Source: an uncultured Hungatella sp. (GTDB lineage: Bacteria; Bacillota; Clostridia; Lachnospirales; Lachnospiraceae). From it: a stretch of DNA of 64,000 nucleotides. Under the pieces are notes generated by a model. That model saw only the letters and a program-made list of their open reading frames with translations. It had not been told where the DNA came from and searched no databases. Position numbers and translations under genes: made by a program. The DNA is taken from NCBI GenBank assembly GCA_910579515.1, contig CAJTUV010000006.1, forward strand, positions 1 to 64,000. The letters run 5' to 3'. Positions 15,757-25,048 of this stretch are shown piece after piece (position 1 is the first letter of the stretch; each line of letters begins with the position of its first letter).

Positions 15757-16611
15757 ATGAAGATATTAAAGGGAGCGGAGGTTTCTGCAAAAATCAGGGA
15801 ACAGGTCCAGGAAGACTTAAAAAAGCTGCAGGAGAAGAGAAGCGGTTTTGTGCCAAAACTTGCCATTGTCCGTGTCGGAGAGAATCCAGACGACATGTCT
15901 TATGAGCGCGGAGCCATAAAGAAAATGGAAAATTTTGGTCTGCAGGCTCAGTCCTATGAATTTCCCGAAAATATCAGCCATGAGGAGTTTTGGGCCGGAT
16001 TTCAGAAAATTAATCAGGACCCTGGGGTGACAGGAATTTTGCTTTTGAAACCTTTGCCCAAACAGATACAGGAAAAAGAAATTGATCAGCTGATTCTTCC
16101 AGAAAAAGACTTGGACGGGATTTCTCCGACAAATATGGCCAAGGTGTTTATGGGAGACGGTACGGGATTTGCGCCTTGTACTGCTGAGGCAGTGGTGTGG
16201 ATGCTTAAGGAGAATCAGATCCCGATTGCCGGAAAGCGGGTTGTAATTGTAGGGCGCAGCCTGATTGTAGGGAAACCTCTGGCTATGTTAATGATGAAGG
16301 AAAATGGCACGGTGACTGTGTGCCATACAAAGACCGCAGACCTTCCCGGAACCTGCAGACAAGCTGAAATTCTGGTGGCGGCAGCAGGAAGGCCAGAATT
16401 GCTAAACGATGATTATGTGGGCGATGAGGCAGTGGTGATTGACGTGGGAATCCATGTAAGAGAAGACGGAAAACTTTGCGGAGATGTGGATTTTGATTCC
16501 ATACAAGAAAAGGCGTTTGCGGCTACGCCGGTTCCCGGCGGAGTAGGAACGGTGACAACCGCTGTATTAGCAAAACATTTGGTACAGGCAGGGCTGCTGC
16601 TCCATAGATAA
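15757..16611 (+). CDS. folD: Methylenetetrahydrofolate dehydrogenase (FolD), probably without cyclohydrolase activity
   Basis: The 284-residue protein is a clear FolD: GILLLKPLP, EKDLDGISPTN, the Rossmann motif VVIVGRSLIVGKPLAMLM, and TPVPGGVGTVTTAVL. FolD usually both oxidises methylene-THF and hydrolyses methenyl-THF. A gap-free alignment from memory with E. coli FolD (GSNPASQIYVASK) puts Ala53 where the catalytic Lys54 should be, and Leu97 at the position of Gln98. Asp120 is kept. The cyclohydrolase step is therefore probably lost and supplied by the adjacent fchA product. The ribosome site is AGCGAGG. A strong hairpin overlaps the stop codon. Confidence 0.92.
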   Translation: MKILKGAEVSAKIREQVQEDLKKLQEKRSGFVPKLAIVRVGENPDDMSYERGAIKKMENFGLQAQSYEFPENISHEEFWAGFQKINQDPGVTGILLLKPLPKQIQEKEIDQLILPEKDLDGISPTNMAKVFMGDGTGFAPCTAEAVVWMLKENQIPIAGKRVVIVGRSLIVGKPLAMLMMKENGTVTVCHTKTADLPGTCRQAEILVAAAGRPELLNDDYVGDEAVVIDVGIHVREDGKLCGDVDFDSIQEKAFAATPVPGGVGTVTTAVLAKHLVQAGLLLHR

Positions 16612-16640
16612 TATCGTCTATGGAGCGGCAGCCCCGCTTC
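16591..16640 (+). terminator. Terminator at the end of the rha-fchA-folD operon
   Basis: Arms 16591-16608 and 16617-16634 form an 18-base stem with one G-T wobble around an eight-base loop, followed by a modest T-rich stretch. It overlaps the folD stop codon and lies before the convergent kinase gene. Confidence 0.65.
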
Positions 16641-16650
16641 TTTTACCAGA

Positions 16651-19600
16651 CTAATTTACAAATTTATTCAGTACAGAGATAAAGACGTCCATATCTAAAG
16701 GCTTGGCAATATGAGCGCTCATGCCATTTTTTAAAGCCGCTTCTTTATCTTCCTCCAGCGCATTGGCCGTCATGGCGATGATTGGCAAATCCTTTACATC
16801 TTTTCTTTGCATATTGCGGATAGAGCGGGTGGCTTCATAGCCATTCATAATAGGCATTTGAACGTCCATTAAGATGACGTCATAATAATTTTCTTCTGCT
16901 TTTTCCATCATGGATACTGCATCGGTTCCGTCTGGAGCACAATCAACCAGGAAACCTGCTTCTGTTAGAATAAATTCTGCGATTTCCCGATTAAGCTCAA
17001 TATCTTCTACAAGCAAAACCCGCTTCCCCTTAAAGTCGGCCGTGGTCCATGGAGCAACATCTTCTGTTTTGTCAAGCAGATTGTTTGCAGCAAGAAGGGC
17101 AGACTTTAAATCCGACATAAACAACGGCTTGGCACAGAAGGCAGTAATTCCGGCAGCTTTTGCCTCCTCTTCAATATCCGACCAATCATATGCAGTCAGG
17201 ATGATGATAGGAGCGTTGTCTCCCACCATTTTGCGAATCTTTCTTGCGGTTTCCACTCCGTTCAATTCTGGCATCTGCCAGTCAAGAATATAAGTGTGAT
17301 AGGAATCTCCTTCTTCAAGAGCCAGTTTAGCCCGATAAGCGGCTTCTCTGCCAGAAGTAGTCCACTCTGCACGCATCCCCAGTTTTTTTAACATTTTGCT
17401 GACGCTGTCGCAGATATTGAAGTCGTCATCAACAACCAGCGCCCGCAGGCCGTGAAGCTCTTTTAGCTGTTCTGCATTCTTTTTTGTATCCTGTAATTTT
17501 AAGGTAAGTTCTACCGTAAAAGTGCTTCCTTTTCCAAGTTTGCTTTCCACAGAGATAGAACCGTTCATCATTTCCACAATATTTTTTGTGATTGCCATGC
17601 CAAGTCCTGTGCCTTGAATGCCGGACTGAGTGGCGGTCGCTTCCCGCTCAAAGGGCTCAAAAATATGTGCCACAAAGTCTGGAGACATTCCAATACCAGT
17701 ATCTTTGATAATAAAGGTATAGTCCCCATATCCATGACGAAACGTGGTTTTCTGCATAATTCGGAAGGAAATGGTGCCGCCTGCAGGTGTATATTTTACG
17801 GCGTTGCTCATCAGATTGATAAATACCTGATTAATCTTTAAGGCATCCGCCAGTACATCCTCATTAACAACTTCAAAGGTATCTATAAACAACTCCAGCT
17901 GTTTAGCTTTCACCTGGGGCTGAATAATATTTACCAGGTTATGCATGAGTTCAGAAATATTACATTCCTGCTCTTTGATCTGAACTTTTCCACTCTCGAT
18001 TCTGCTCATATCAAGAATATCGTTAATCAGGCTCAGAAGATGATTGCTGGAGGAAAGAACCTTTTGCAGACAGTCTCTTACCTGGTCTTTGTTATCAATA
18101 TGGCTGGCGGCAATGGTAGCGAATCCAATGATTGCGTTCATTGGCGTGCGGATATCATGGGACATATTGGACAGGAAGGTGGTTTTTGCCCTATTGGCAT
18201 GCTGCGCCTGCATCAATGCGTCCTGCAAAGCCTGAGTCTGCTCTTTCTGTTTTTTCACCACGTCCGTAATCTCTTTACTTACCACCATTGCGATAATATC
18301 GCCGCTTTCATCATCCTGAGTCATGATAAAGGATTGTCTGACGCAGATTTGCATATTGGCGGAAGCCAATCCCCAATAATCAACAGTTACTTCTGTTTCT
18401 CCTTGCGCGAAATGTTTTTTTAGATATTCAATATTAACAACCGTACTGTACTCTGCCATGGATTCCTGTAAAACAAAGGCTTTCCATTTTTCAAAACATT
18501 CTGAAGCTTTGCATGGTGCTTGTAATCCTATTTTTTCAAGCAGAGATACTTCTTTTCCGTCTATGATGCGTATAATATCAGACTCTATCAAATCTTGGGT
18601 TAGATTGAATTCAAAATTCGAGAAAGCATTGGAGGTTATGGCGGTTCGATACTGTCGTTCTTTGCGGTTTGCAAGGGACATTTCAGCTTGAATACGCAAC
18701 TCTTTTTCTTTAAGTTCTGTAATATTCTGACGGAAAAATAAAATTTTGCTGGTTCTGCCCATAGACGTTTCCAGACCAACAATATTCACATGCTCCCATT
18801 CAGGATGTCCGTTTCGCAGTACATGGCACTCAAAATGGAGATAATTATGTTTTTTCAGGGCTTCGATTATGGAATCTTTCTGGATGGATTCACAAAATTC
18901 TCGGCGGATGTCTTCCTCTATAATGATAGAGCACAGATAATTGGATAAGTCTTCATAATTACCACTATCCTCCAGGCCGCTGCCTTCTGGCTTTGTTCCA
19001 GAGAGATATTGGTAGGTCTCCGCCTCAAGATCTACCATGGCAAAGCGGGAAAACAAGATGTTAACGCCATGAATAATGTAACCCATTTCCCGGTTTTTCT
19101 TTTCCAATTGTTTTTTGCTGCGGCCGGCCCTGATAAGAAGGACTATAATATAGATAAGGAATAATCCAATCAACATGATTTCTAAACGAATGCCAACCAG
19201 ATTTTCATCCCGTATCATGCTTTGAGTCACGCTTTTAGGAAAGGTCTGAACAAGGACAAATTCATTTTTAGGCAGATGGATAACGCAGATGTTATCTATT
19301 TTGCTGTCAGAGGAACAGACAAAAGCCCCGTCCCTATCGTCTTTAAAGACATCGTTTACTTTGGCCGCTGTCTTTTCATCAATCACATGAGATTCTGTTA
19401 ATATGGCAACCAGATTTCTGTCATAGGAATCATTGTTAGAATTTGCAATCACTTCTCCATCTGCGGTACATAAGAATACATCTGCTTTTTCTCCGAAATA
19501 GGTGGTGGAAAGCATGCTTTGAAGGTATTCCTTTGCCAGATATGCGCCGCGAAGCACACCTATAATTTCTTCTTTATAGTAAACTGGGCTGTAAAAACAT

Positions 19601-20040
19601 ACCATAGTTTCATCAAAAAAATGCGGTTCAAATATAACGTAAAAGTCTCTGCCTCCTTTGATGCCGTCCTGATAGAAGACTCGGTCTGTCACATCTGCGG
19701 TCCGTCCATCTGAGCAGTAATCGACACCTTCTAAGTCTGTAAACATCAGGGCATCGAATAAAGAGTTCTTTTCCATCTCTTTTAACATCTGAGCTGTAAC
19801 CATTGGCTCAGACAGGCTCTGACCTACAAAATAGGAATAGGTATCAATGAGATTCAGGGCGTTATTCAGATCATCATTTATCTGAACTGCCATCAGACGT
19901 GCAGAATCTGCCGCATAATTTTTGTTTCTCTCCTCCATACGAGTACTGTTCTGTGTTGTATACCAGAAGAACAGGACAATGATTGCGGCTATGAGGAATA
20001 AGACGTAAATGATCTCGTGTAAATATTTTTTTCGCATCAT
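16651..20040 (-). CDS. Hybrid sensor histidine kinase with two receiver domains
   Basis: The 1129-residue membrane protein has one transmembrane segment near residues 8-28, an extracellular Cache-like sensor region, and a second transmembrane segment near residues 285-305. PAS-like sensing regions follow. The HisKA dimerisation domain has SNMSHDIRTPMNAIIGF with the phospho-His near residue 627. The ATPase domain has DTGIGMSPDF and GTGLGMAITKN. The first receiver has Asp in ILDWQMPELNG near residue 920, and the second in LMDVQMPIMNG near residue 1057. No phosphotransfer domain or DNA-binding response regulator is adjacent, so the output is unknown. It stands alone, convergent with the folD operon. 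The extracellular sensor suggests a small-molecule ligand. Confidence 0.9.
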   Translation of the reverse strand: MMRKKYLHEIIYVLFLIAAIIVLFFWYTTQNSTRMEERNKNYAADSARLMAVQINDDLNNALNLIDTYSYFVGQSLSEPMVTAQMLKEMEKNSLFDALMFTDLEGVDYCSDGRTADVTDRVFYQDGIKGGRDFYVIFEPHFFDETMVCFYSPVYYKEEIIGVLRGAYLAKEYLQSMLSTTYFGEKADVFLCTADGEVIANSNNDSYDRNLVAILTESHVIDEKTAAKVNDVFKDDRDGAFVCSSDSKIDNICVIHLPKNEFVLVQTFPKSVTQSMIRDENLVGIRLEIMLIGLFLIYIIVLLIRAGRSKKQLEKKNREMGYIIHGVNILFSRFAMVDLEAETYQYLSGTKPEGSGLEDSGNYEDLSNYLCSIIIEEDIRREFCESIQKDSIIEALKKHNYLHFECHVLRNGHPEWEHVNIVGLETSMGRTSKILFFRQNITELKEKELRIQAEMSLANRKERQYRTAITSNAFSNFEFNLTQDLIESDIIRIIDGKEVSLLEKIGLQAPCKASECFEKWKAFVLQESMAEYSTVVNIEYLKKHFAQGETEVTVDYWGLASANMQICVRQSFIMTQDDESGDIIAMVVSKEITDVVKKQKEQTQALQDALMQAQHANRAKTTFLSNMSHDIRTPMNAIIGFATIAASHIDNKDQVRDCLQKVLSSSNHLLSLINDILDMSRIESGKVQIKEQECNISELMHNLVNIIQPQVKAKQLELFIDTFEVVNEDVLADALKINQVFINLMSNAVKYTPAGGTISFRIMQKTTFRHGYGDYTFIIKDTGIGMSPDFVAHIFEPFEREATATQSGIQGTGLGMAITKNIVEMMNGSISVESKLGKGSTFTVELTLKLQDTKKNAEQLKELHGLRALVVDDDFNICDSVSKMLKKLGMRAEWTTSGREAAYRAKLALEEGDSYHTYILDWQMPELNGVETARKIRKMVGDNAPIIILTAYDWSDIEEEAKAAGITAFCAKPLFMSDLKSALLAANNLLDKTEDVAPWTTADFKGKRVLLVEDIELNREIAEFILTEAGFLVDCAPDGTDAVSMMEKAEENYYDVILMDVQMPIMNGYEATRSIRNMQRKDVKDLPIIAMTANALEEDKEAALKNGMSAHIAKPLDMDVFISVLNKFVN

Positions 20041-20269
20041 AAATACTCTTATCTCTCCTCTCTCTAAGTTTTTTATACTCTGCAGATGATCTGCTATTGT
20101 TTCATTTTAACATGATTTTTACGGGGCTACAAGACGAATCTGACAAAGTTACAGTGTCCTTAAGAGTTGAAGAGTTGCGCCAATAAAGCCTGTTCAATTT
20201 CAACGGAAGGTGATATAATAGGGAACGGAGTGGGAATGGAACTAGAAATATGGTGTGAAATAAAAAGAA

Positions 20270-20341
20270 TGCGTCTGATAGGAATCGAACCTACGCACGC
20301 GGCTCCGGAGGCCACTGCTCTATCCACTGAGCTACAGACGC
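20270..20341 (-). tRNA. tRNA-Arg (anticodon CCG)
   Basis: The minus strand folds as a complete cloverleaf: acceptor GCGTCTG/CAGACGC, D-arm GCTC..GAGC, anticodon stem GTGGC/GCCGC with loop CTCCGGA giving CCG, and a T-arm with TTCGATT. CCA is not encoded. A run of five T follows directly as terminator. Confidence 0.95.
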
Positions 20342-20350
20342 ATTGTCTAT

Positions 20351-20379
20351 ATAATACAATAACATAGCCAAGGATGCAA
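20351..20379 (-). promoter_or_regulatory. Promoter of tRNA-Arg
   Basis: On the minus strand TTGCAT (20379-20374) and TATTAT (20356-20351) are separated by 17 bases, ten bases before the mature tRNA. Confidence 0.6.
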
Positions 20380-20421
20380 GAGGAAATTGAAAAAAATTCC
20401 ATCCTTCAGGAGGCATAAGCA

Positions 20422-21210
20422 GTGCAGAAAAAAAGAAACGGGAATATTTTACCAGATGAAGGAATTACGCGGTATCTGCGTTTTGCGATTTTTCCGGTGG
20501 TCGTGCTCCTATTGATCGTTGTGATTATCAAAGCAGACTCAGACGCCCCAAAGGAGACAGAGACGACAGAAGAAGCCTCTGTTTTTGCAAGCGAAGAGAC
20601 CAGTCAGTCAGAATCAGAGCCAGAACAGCTAACAGAGCCAGAATCCATATCAGAGTCAGAAATAGCCTCACAGCCAGTAGTGGAAGCAGATCATTCTCAG
20701 TATTCTTTAAAGCGGGATGAGGTTTTGGAGCTTTTAGAGCTGGTACAGGTGTATTGTAAGGCGAAAAAGGACTGTGACCCAGAGGCTTTGGGCGCTGTTT
20801 TTGGAAAAGGTGAGATGACAGAGGAAGAGTTATCTGGTGAGAGGGAAAAAATGGAGCTGGTAAAAGCCAGTGTAAAGGGGTATCAAAATATATCCTGCTA
20901 TTCCATAGAAGGGCCAGAGGAGGATTCCTATGTCATGTTTCCTTATTTTGAGCTGCAATATCGGGAAGTAGAGACGCTTGTTCCGGTATTGACGTGGGCT
21001 TATGGGAAGAAGACCGAGAATGGTCAATATATTATGACCCAGGAAGTGTCAGAAGAGGAGGCGGCATATATCAGGGAAGTTGGGGAACGAGAGGATGTAA
21101 AAGCGCTTATTTCCCAGGTCCAAAAAGCGCAGGAAGAGGCTGTGGATTCGGAAGAAAAGTTAAAGGAGATTTATGGGACATTGGGAGAATCTCAGATTAC
21201 GATTGGATAA
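20422..21210 (+). CDS. Single-pass membrane-anchored protein with extracellular domain, unknown function
   Basis: The 262-residue product has a short basic cytoplasmic N-terminus and one transmembrane segment at about residues 19-37 (FAIFPVVVLLLIVVIIKA). A Glu/Ser/Thr-rich linker spans about 40-95, and a folded C-terminal domain of about 165 residues follows, rich in Glu and Tyr. The start is a GTG with AGGAGG 9 bases upstream. The domain resembles the predicted extracytoplasmic proteins often found in Lachnospiraceae, but I cannot name a family. It precedes queA by 20 bases and is probably co-transcribed with it, though no functional link is evident. Confidence 0.7.
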   Translation: MQKKRNGNILPDEGITRYLRFAIFPVVVLLLIVVIIKADSDAPKETETTEEASVFASEETSQSESEPEQLTEPESISESEIASQPVVEADHSQYSLKRDEVLELLELVQVYCKAKKDCDPEALGAVFGKGEMTEEELSGEREKMELVKASVKGYQNISCYSIEGPEEDSYVMFPYFELQYREVETLVPVLTWAYGKKTENGQYIMTQEVSEEEAAYIREVGEREDVKALISQVQKAQEEAVDSEEKLKEIYGTLGESQITIG

Positions 21211-21230
21211 AAGGAGAGGAATGTGGTCAT

Positions 21231-22256
21231 ATGAATGTATCAGATTTTAATTTTGAATTGCCTCAGGAATTGATTGCCCAAGACCCGCTAAAAGACCGCT
21301 CATCTTCCAGACTTTTGGTTCTTGACAGGGAGACCGGTGAAGTGGAGCACAGAGGATTTCGGGAGATTGTGTCTTATCTGAAAAAGGGAGACTGCCTGGT
21401 GCTGAACGATACGAAAGTAATTCCGGCCAGATTATTTGGCGTAAAAGAGGATACGCAGGCAAAGATAGAAGTTCTTTTGCTAAAACGCAGAGAACATGAT
21501 GTGTGGGAGACTCTGGTAAAGCCAGGGAAAAAGGCAAAGCCGGGAACTGTGCTTCTTTTTGGCGATGGGATGTTAAAAGGTACGGTTGCCGACGTGGTGG
21601 AGGAAGGAAACCGGTTGATTCAATTTGCATACGATGGGATTTTTGAAGAGATTTTGGACAGGCTGGGACAAATGCCATTGCCGCCGTACATTACCCATCA
21701 GCTTCAAGACAAAAATCGTTATCAGACTGTCTATGCCAAACATGAGGGTTCTGCGGCCGCGCCTACGGCGGGCCTTCATTTTACTAAGGAATTGTTGGAG
21801 CAGATTGAACAGATGGGAGTGAAGATTGCCCGTGTGACGCTCCATGTAGGCTTAGGGACGTTTCGCCCTGTGAAGGTGGAAAACGTGCTGGACCACCATA
21901 TGCACTCAGAGTATTACATGGTGGAGGAGGCTGCGGCAGAAATGATTAACACCACAAAAAAGCAGGGGGGCCGTGTGATTTGTGTGGGAACCACCAGCTG
22001 CAGAACCATAGAGTCGGCGGCAACAGAAGACGGAATGGTAAAAGCGGGGCGAGGGTGGACGGAGATATTTATTTATCCTGGTTATCGTTTTCGGGTTCTG
22101 GACGGGCTTTTGACCAATTTTCATTTACCGGAATCTACGCTTGTGATGCTTGTATCTGCCTTAGCTGGGCGGGAGCATGTATTAAGCGCATACCAGGAGG
22201 CAGTCAGGCAGCGGTATCGTTTTTTTAGCTTTGGCGATGCGATGTTTATAAAATAA
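21231..22256 (+). CDS. queA: S-adenosylmethionine:tRNA ribosyltransferase-isomerase
   Basis: QueA transfers and isomerises the ribosyl part of SAM onto preQ1-modified tRNA to give epoxyqueuosine. The 341-residue protein starts with the family's VSDFNFELPQELIAQ and has LNDTKVIPARLFG, PLPPYI, TAGLHFT, LHVGLGTFRPV and TNFHLPESTL. I chose ATG 21231 because AAGGAGAGG precedes it and the N-terminus matches the family; the frame is open further upstream inside the previous gene. No tgt gene is adjacent in the window. Confidence 0.96.
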   Translation: MNVSDFNFELPQELIAQDPLKDRSSSRLLVLDRETGEVEHRGFREIVSYLKKGDCLVLNDTKVIPARLFGVKEDTQAKIEVLLLKRREHDVWETLVKPGKKAKPGTVLLFGDGMLKGTVADVVEEGNRLIQFAYDGIFEEILDRLGQMPLPPYITHQLQDKNRYQTVYAKHEGSAAAPTAGLHFTKELLEQIEQMGVKIARVTLHVGLGTFRPVKVENVLDHHMHSEYYMVEEAAAEMINTTKKQGGRVICVGTTSCRTIESAATEDGMVKAGRGWTEIFIYPGYRFRVLDGLLTNFHLPESTLVMLVSALAGREHVLSAYQEAVRQRYRFFSFGDAMFIK

Positions 22257-22275
22257 ATAAGAAAAGTTGGAACGA

Positions 22276-23085
22276 ATGAACGAGAATAAGGAAACAGAAA
22301 GTATCCGTCTGAATAAATATTTAAGTGAGATGGGAATTTGCTCCAGGCGGGAGGCGGACCGTCTGATTGAAAAGGGCTGCGTGCTGGTGGATGGCAATCC
22401 GGCGGTTATGGGAACAAGGGTCGGCCCTGGACAACACATTATCTGTAATGGTACAATCGTAGGAGAAAAGAGAGGCAGAGAACAAAAGCGGCTCGGGCCG
22501 GTTCTTCTGGCTGTCAATAAGCCTAAGGGCGTGGTGTGCACCACCTCAGATAACGACAGGGCAATGAATATTGTAGAGCTGGTAAAGTATCCAGAGCGGG
22601 TTTACCCTGTCGGAAGACTGGATAAAGATTCGGAAGGCTTGATTTTCATGACAAATCAGGGAGATTTGGTTAATAAAATTATGCGGTCTTCCAATGCGCA
22701 TGAAAAAGAATATCTTGTGACCATCAACAGACCTATAACGGCAGAGTTTTTGAAGAATATGCGAAAAGGCGTGTGGCTGAAGGAACTAAATGTGATGACA
22801 AAACCTTGTCAGGTGGAGTCTGTGGGGAAGCAGGAGTTTCGTATTATTCTCACCCAGGGATTGAACCGGCAGATTCGGAGAATGTGTCAAGCTCTTCAAT
22901 GTCGTGTGCTGGAGCTAAAGCGGGTGCGTATTATGAATGTGAGGCTTGGAAACCTAAAGACAGGAACGTATCGAAGGGTGACTTTGGAGGAATATCAAGA
23001 GCTGATAAAATTACTGGAGTCCTCTACCAGTCTATCCTATGCAGAAAGCCAGAAAAAGGAGCATTGCAAACATGGAAGAAAATAA
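22276..23085 (+). CDS. rluF: 23S rRNA pseudouridine synthase (RluF/RsuA family)
   Basis: The protein of about 269 residues has an N-terminal S4 RNA-binding domain (IRLNKYLSEMGICSRREADRLI) and an RsuA-type catalytic domain with VNKPKGVVC, the catalytic Asp in VGRLDKDSEGLIFMTNQGD, and QGLNRQIRRMCQALQ. The pattern is closest to RluF, which modifies U2604 of 23S rRNA. The ATG at 22276 or the TTG three codons earlier could be used; neither has a strong ribosome site. It lies 19 bases after queA, and its end overlaps ligA by 14 bases. Confidence 0.88.
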   Translation: MNENKETESIRLNKYLSEMGICSRREADRLIEKGCVLVDGNPAVMGTRVGPGQHIICNGTIVGEKRGREQKRLGPVLLAVNKPKGVVCTTSDNDRAMNIVELVKYPERVYPVGRLDKDSEGLIFMTNQGDLVNKIMRSSNAHEKEYLVTINRPITAEFLKNMRKGVWLKELNVMTKPCQVESVGKQEFRIILTQGLNRQIRRMCQALQCRVLELKRVRIMNVRLGNLKTGTYRRVTLEEYQELIKLLESSTSLSYAESQKKEHCKHGRK

Positions 23086-25048
23086 GATTGCCAGAATGAG
23101 GGAACTGACAGCAGCGCTCTTACAGGCAGCCAGAGCCTACTATCAGGAGAGCAGGGAGGTTATGAGCAATTTTGAATATGACAGACTGTATGACCAGCTG
23201 GCTGCTTTAGAAAAGGAGACAGGAATCATTTTGTCTGGAAGTCCCACTCAGAAAGTAGGATATGAGGTTTTAAGTGAACTTCCCAAAGAGGCCCATCCCA
23301 TTCCTATGCTGTCCTTAGACAAGACCAAGGAAGTAGAGGCTCTACAGGAATGGCTGGGAGACCAAAAAGGACTTTTGTCCTGGAAATTAGACGGTCTGAC
23401 GGTTGTGCTGACATATGAAAACGGAATTTTGCAAAAGGCTGTAACCCGTGGGAACGGAGAAATCGGCGAGGTCGTTACCAGCAATGCCAGGACATTTGAA
23501 AATATCCCCTTAAGAATTGGATTTATGGGAAAATTGGTTTTGAGGGGCGAGGCGGTGATACGGTATTCCGACTTTGAAAAAATGAATGAAGAGATTGAAG
23601 AGGTGGAGGCCCGATATAAGAATCCCAGAAATCTTTGTGCAGGTTCTGTCCGCCAGTTAAACAATGAGATAACGGCAGGCCGCCATGTGAACTGTCTGAT
23701 CTTTGCGTTGGTACAGGCAGACGGGATCGACTTTGAGAATTCCAGAAAGAAGCAGTTTGAATGGCTGGTTTCCCAAGGGTTTACCGTTGTGGAATACAGG
23801 GCGGTGACGACAGAGAACTTATCCAAGGCGGTGGAGGACTTTTCCGTCCGCATTCAAAGCTATGATGTTCCCTCTGACGGACTGGTATTGACCTTTGATG
23901 ACATTGCTTATGGGGAATCTCTGGGGAGGACGGCTAAATTTCCCAGGCATTCTATTGCCTTTAAATGGGCGGACGAGATTCGCCAGACTAAGCTTTCCTA
24001 TATTGAGTGGAGCCCTTCCAGAACGGGACTCATTAATCCTGTGGCGGTGTTTGAACCAGTGGAGCTGGAGGGAACCACCGTCAGTCGGGCCAGCGTTCAC
24101 AATGTCAGTATTATGGAAGGACTAAAGCTGGGAGCAGGGGATGTTATAACTGTCTATAAAGCTAATATGATTATTCCTCAAATCGCTGACAACCTGACCA
24201 GAAGCGGAGTGAAGGAGATTCCGTCCGCCTGTCCAGTTTGCGGCGGCGCTACAAAGATTCAACAGATAAACGATGTAAAGGCGTTATATTGTACGAATCC
24301 AGAATGCCAGGCTAAAAAGATAAAGAGCTTTACCCTGCTGGTCAGCCGGGATGCTTTAAATATTGACGGGCTTTCGGAAGCCACCCTTGAGAAATTTATA
24401 GCTGCCGGATTTATTAAAGAATATGCAGATATTTTTCATCTGGACCGTCATAAAGAGGCGATCGTCTCTATGGAAGGATTCGGAGAAAAATCTTATGAAA
24501 ATCTGATCCAGGCAATTTCTCAGGCAAAGCATACCACGCTGGTACGTCTTATTTATGGACTTGGCATTGCCGGAATCGGGCTGGCTAATGCCAAGATGCT
24601 GTGCAGACACTTTCAGTATGACTTTTCTGCCATGGAAAAGGCAGAGTCAGAAGAGCTGACAGAGGTGGATGGGATCGGAGGTGTTTTAGCTGAGGCGTGG
24701 CAGCAGTATTTTGCCTCAGAGAAGAACTGCCAAATTGTGGAACATCTTTTGGCAGAACTTGAGATTGAAAAGGTGGAGGAGACACAGACTGAGAGCACTT
24801 TTGCAGGAATGAATTTTGTCATCACAGGCTCTTTGAATCATTTTACGAACCGGAAAGAACTTCAGGAGCTGATTGAGTCAAAAGGCGGAAAAGCCGTCGG
24901 GTCTGTTACTTCCAAAACTACTTACCTGATAAATAATGATGTGAAATCCACATCATCTAAAAATAAAAAGGCCAGAGATTTGGGGATTCCCATTTTATCA
25001 GAAGAGGATTTCCTGAAACTGTTAGAGGGAGAGTATCATGCCAATTAA
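23072..25048 (+). CDS. ligA: NAD-dependent DNA ligase, divergent LigA paralogue
   Basis: The 658-residue protein has the NAD-ligase order: Ia domain, adenylation domain with KLDG (lysine near residue 107), OB fold, a four-Cys zinc finger (CPVCGG..CTNPEC), helix-hairpin-helix repeats (VDGIGGVLAEAW) and a C-terminal BRCT domain. It differs from the canonical pattern. The motif reads SWKLDG, not E-x-K-x-DG, and RGDG is RGNG. It is thus probably a paralogue with altered activity, and a standard LigA may lie elsewhere. ATG 23072 follows AAAAAGGAG. The end overlaps metA by 11 bases, so translation of the two is likely coupled. Confidence 0.88.
   Translation: MEENKIARMRELTAALLQAARAYYQESREVMSNFEYDRLYDQLAALEKETGIILSGSPTQKVGYEVLSELPKEAHPIPMLSLDKTKEVEALQEWLGDQKGLLSWKLDGLTVVLTYENGILQKAVTRGNGEIGEVVTSNARTFENIPLRIGFMGKLVLRGEAVIRYSDFEKMNEEIEEVEARYKNPRNLCAGSVRQLNNEITAGRHVNCLIFALVQADGIDFENSRKKQFEWLVSQGFTVVEYRAVTTENLSKAVEDFSVRIQSYDVPSDGLVLTFDDIAYGESLGRTAKFPRHSIAFKWADEIRQTKLSYIEWSPSRTGLINPVAVFEPVELEGTTVSRASVHNVSIMEGLKLGAGDVITVYKANMIIPQIADNLTRSGVKEIPSACPVCGGATKIQQINDVKALYCTNPECQAKKIKSFTLLVSRDALNIDGLSEATLEKFIAAGFIKEYADIFHLDRHKEAIVSMEGFGEKSYENLIQAISQAKHTTLVRLIYGLGIAGIGLANAKMLCRHFQYDFSAMEKAESEELTEVDGIGGVLAEAWQQYFASEKNCQIVEHLLAELEIEKVEETQTESTFAGMNFVITGSLNHFTNRKELQELIESKGGKAVGSVTSKTTYLINNDVKSTSSKNKKARDLGIPILSEEDFLKLLEGEYHAN

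Noticed and set aside
20167..20402. Small frames around tRNA-Arg
   Set aside because: They overlap the tRNA and its promoter on both strands and have no supporting signals.
20994..21230. Upstream extension of the queA frame
   Set aside because: The extension runs inside the preceding gene, lacks a ribosome site and does not match the QueA N-terminus; ATG 21231 does.
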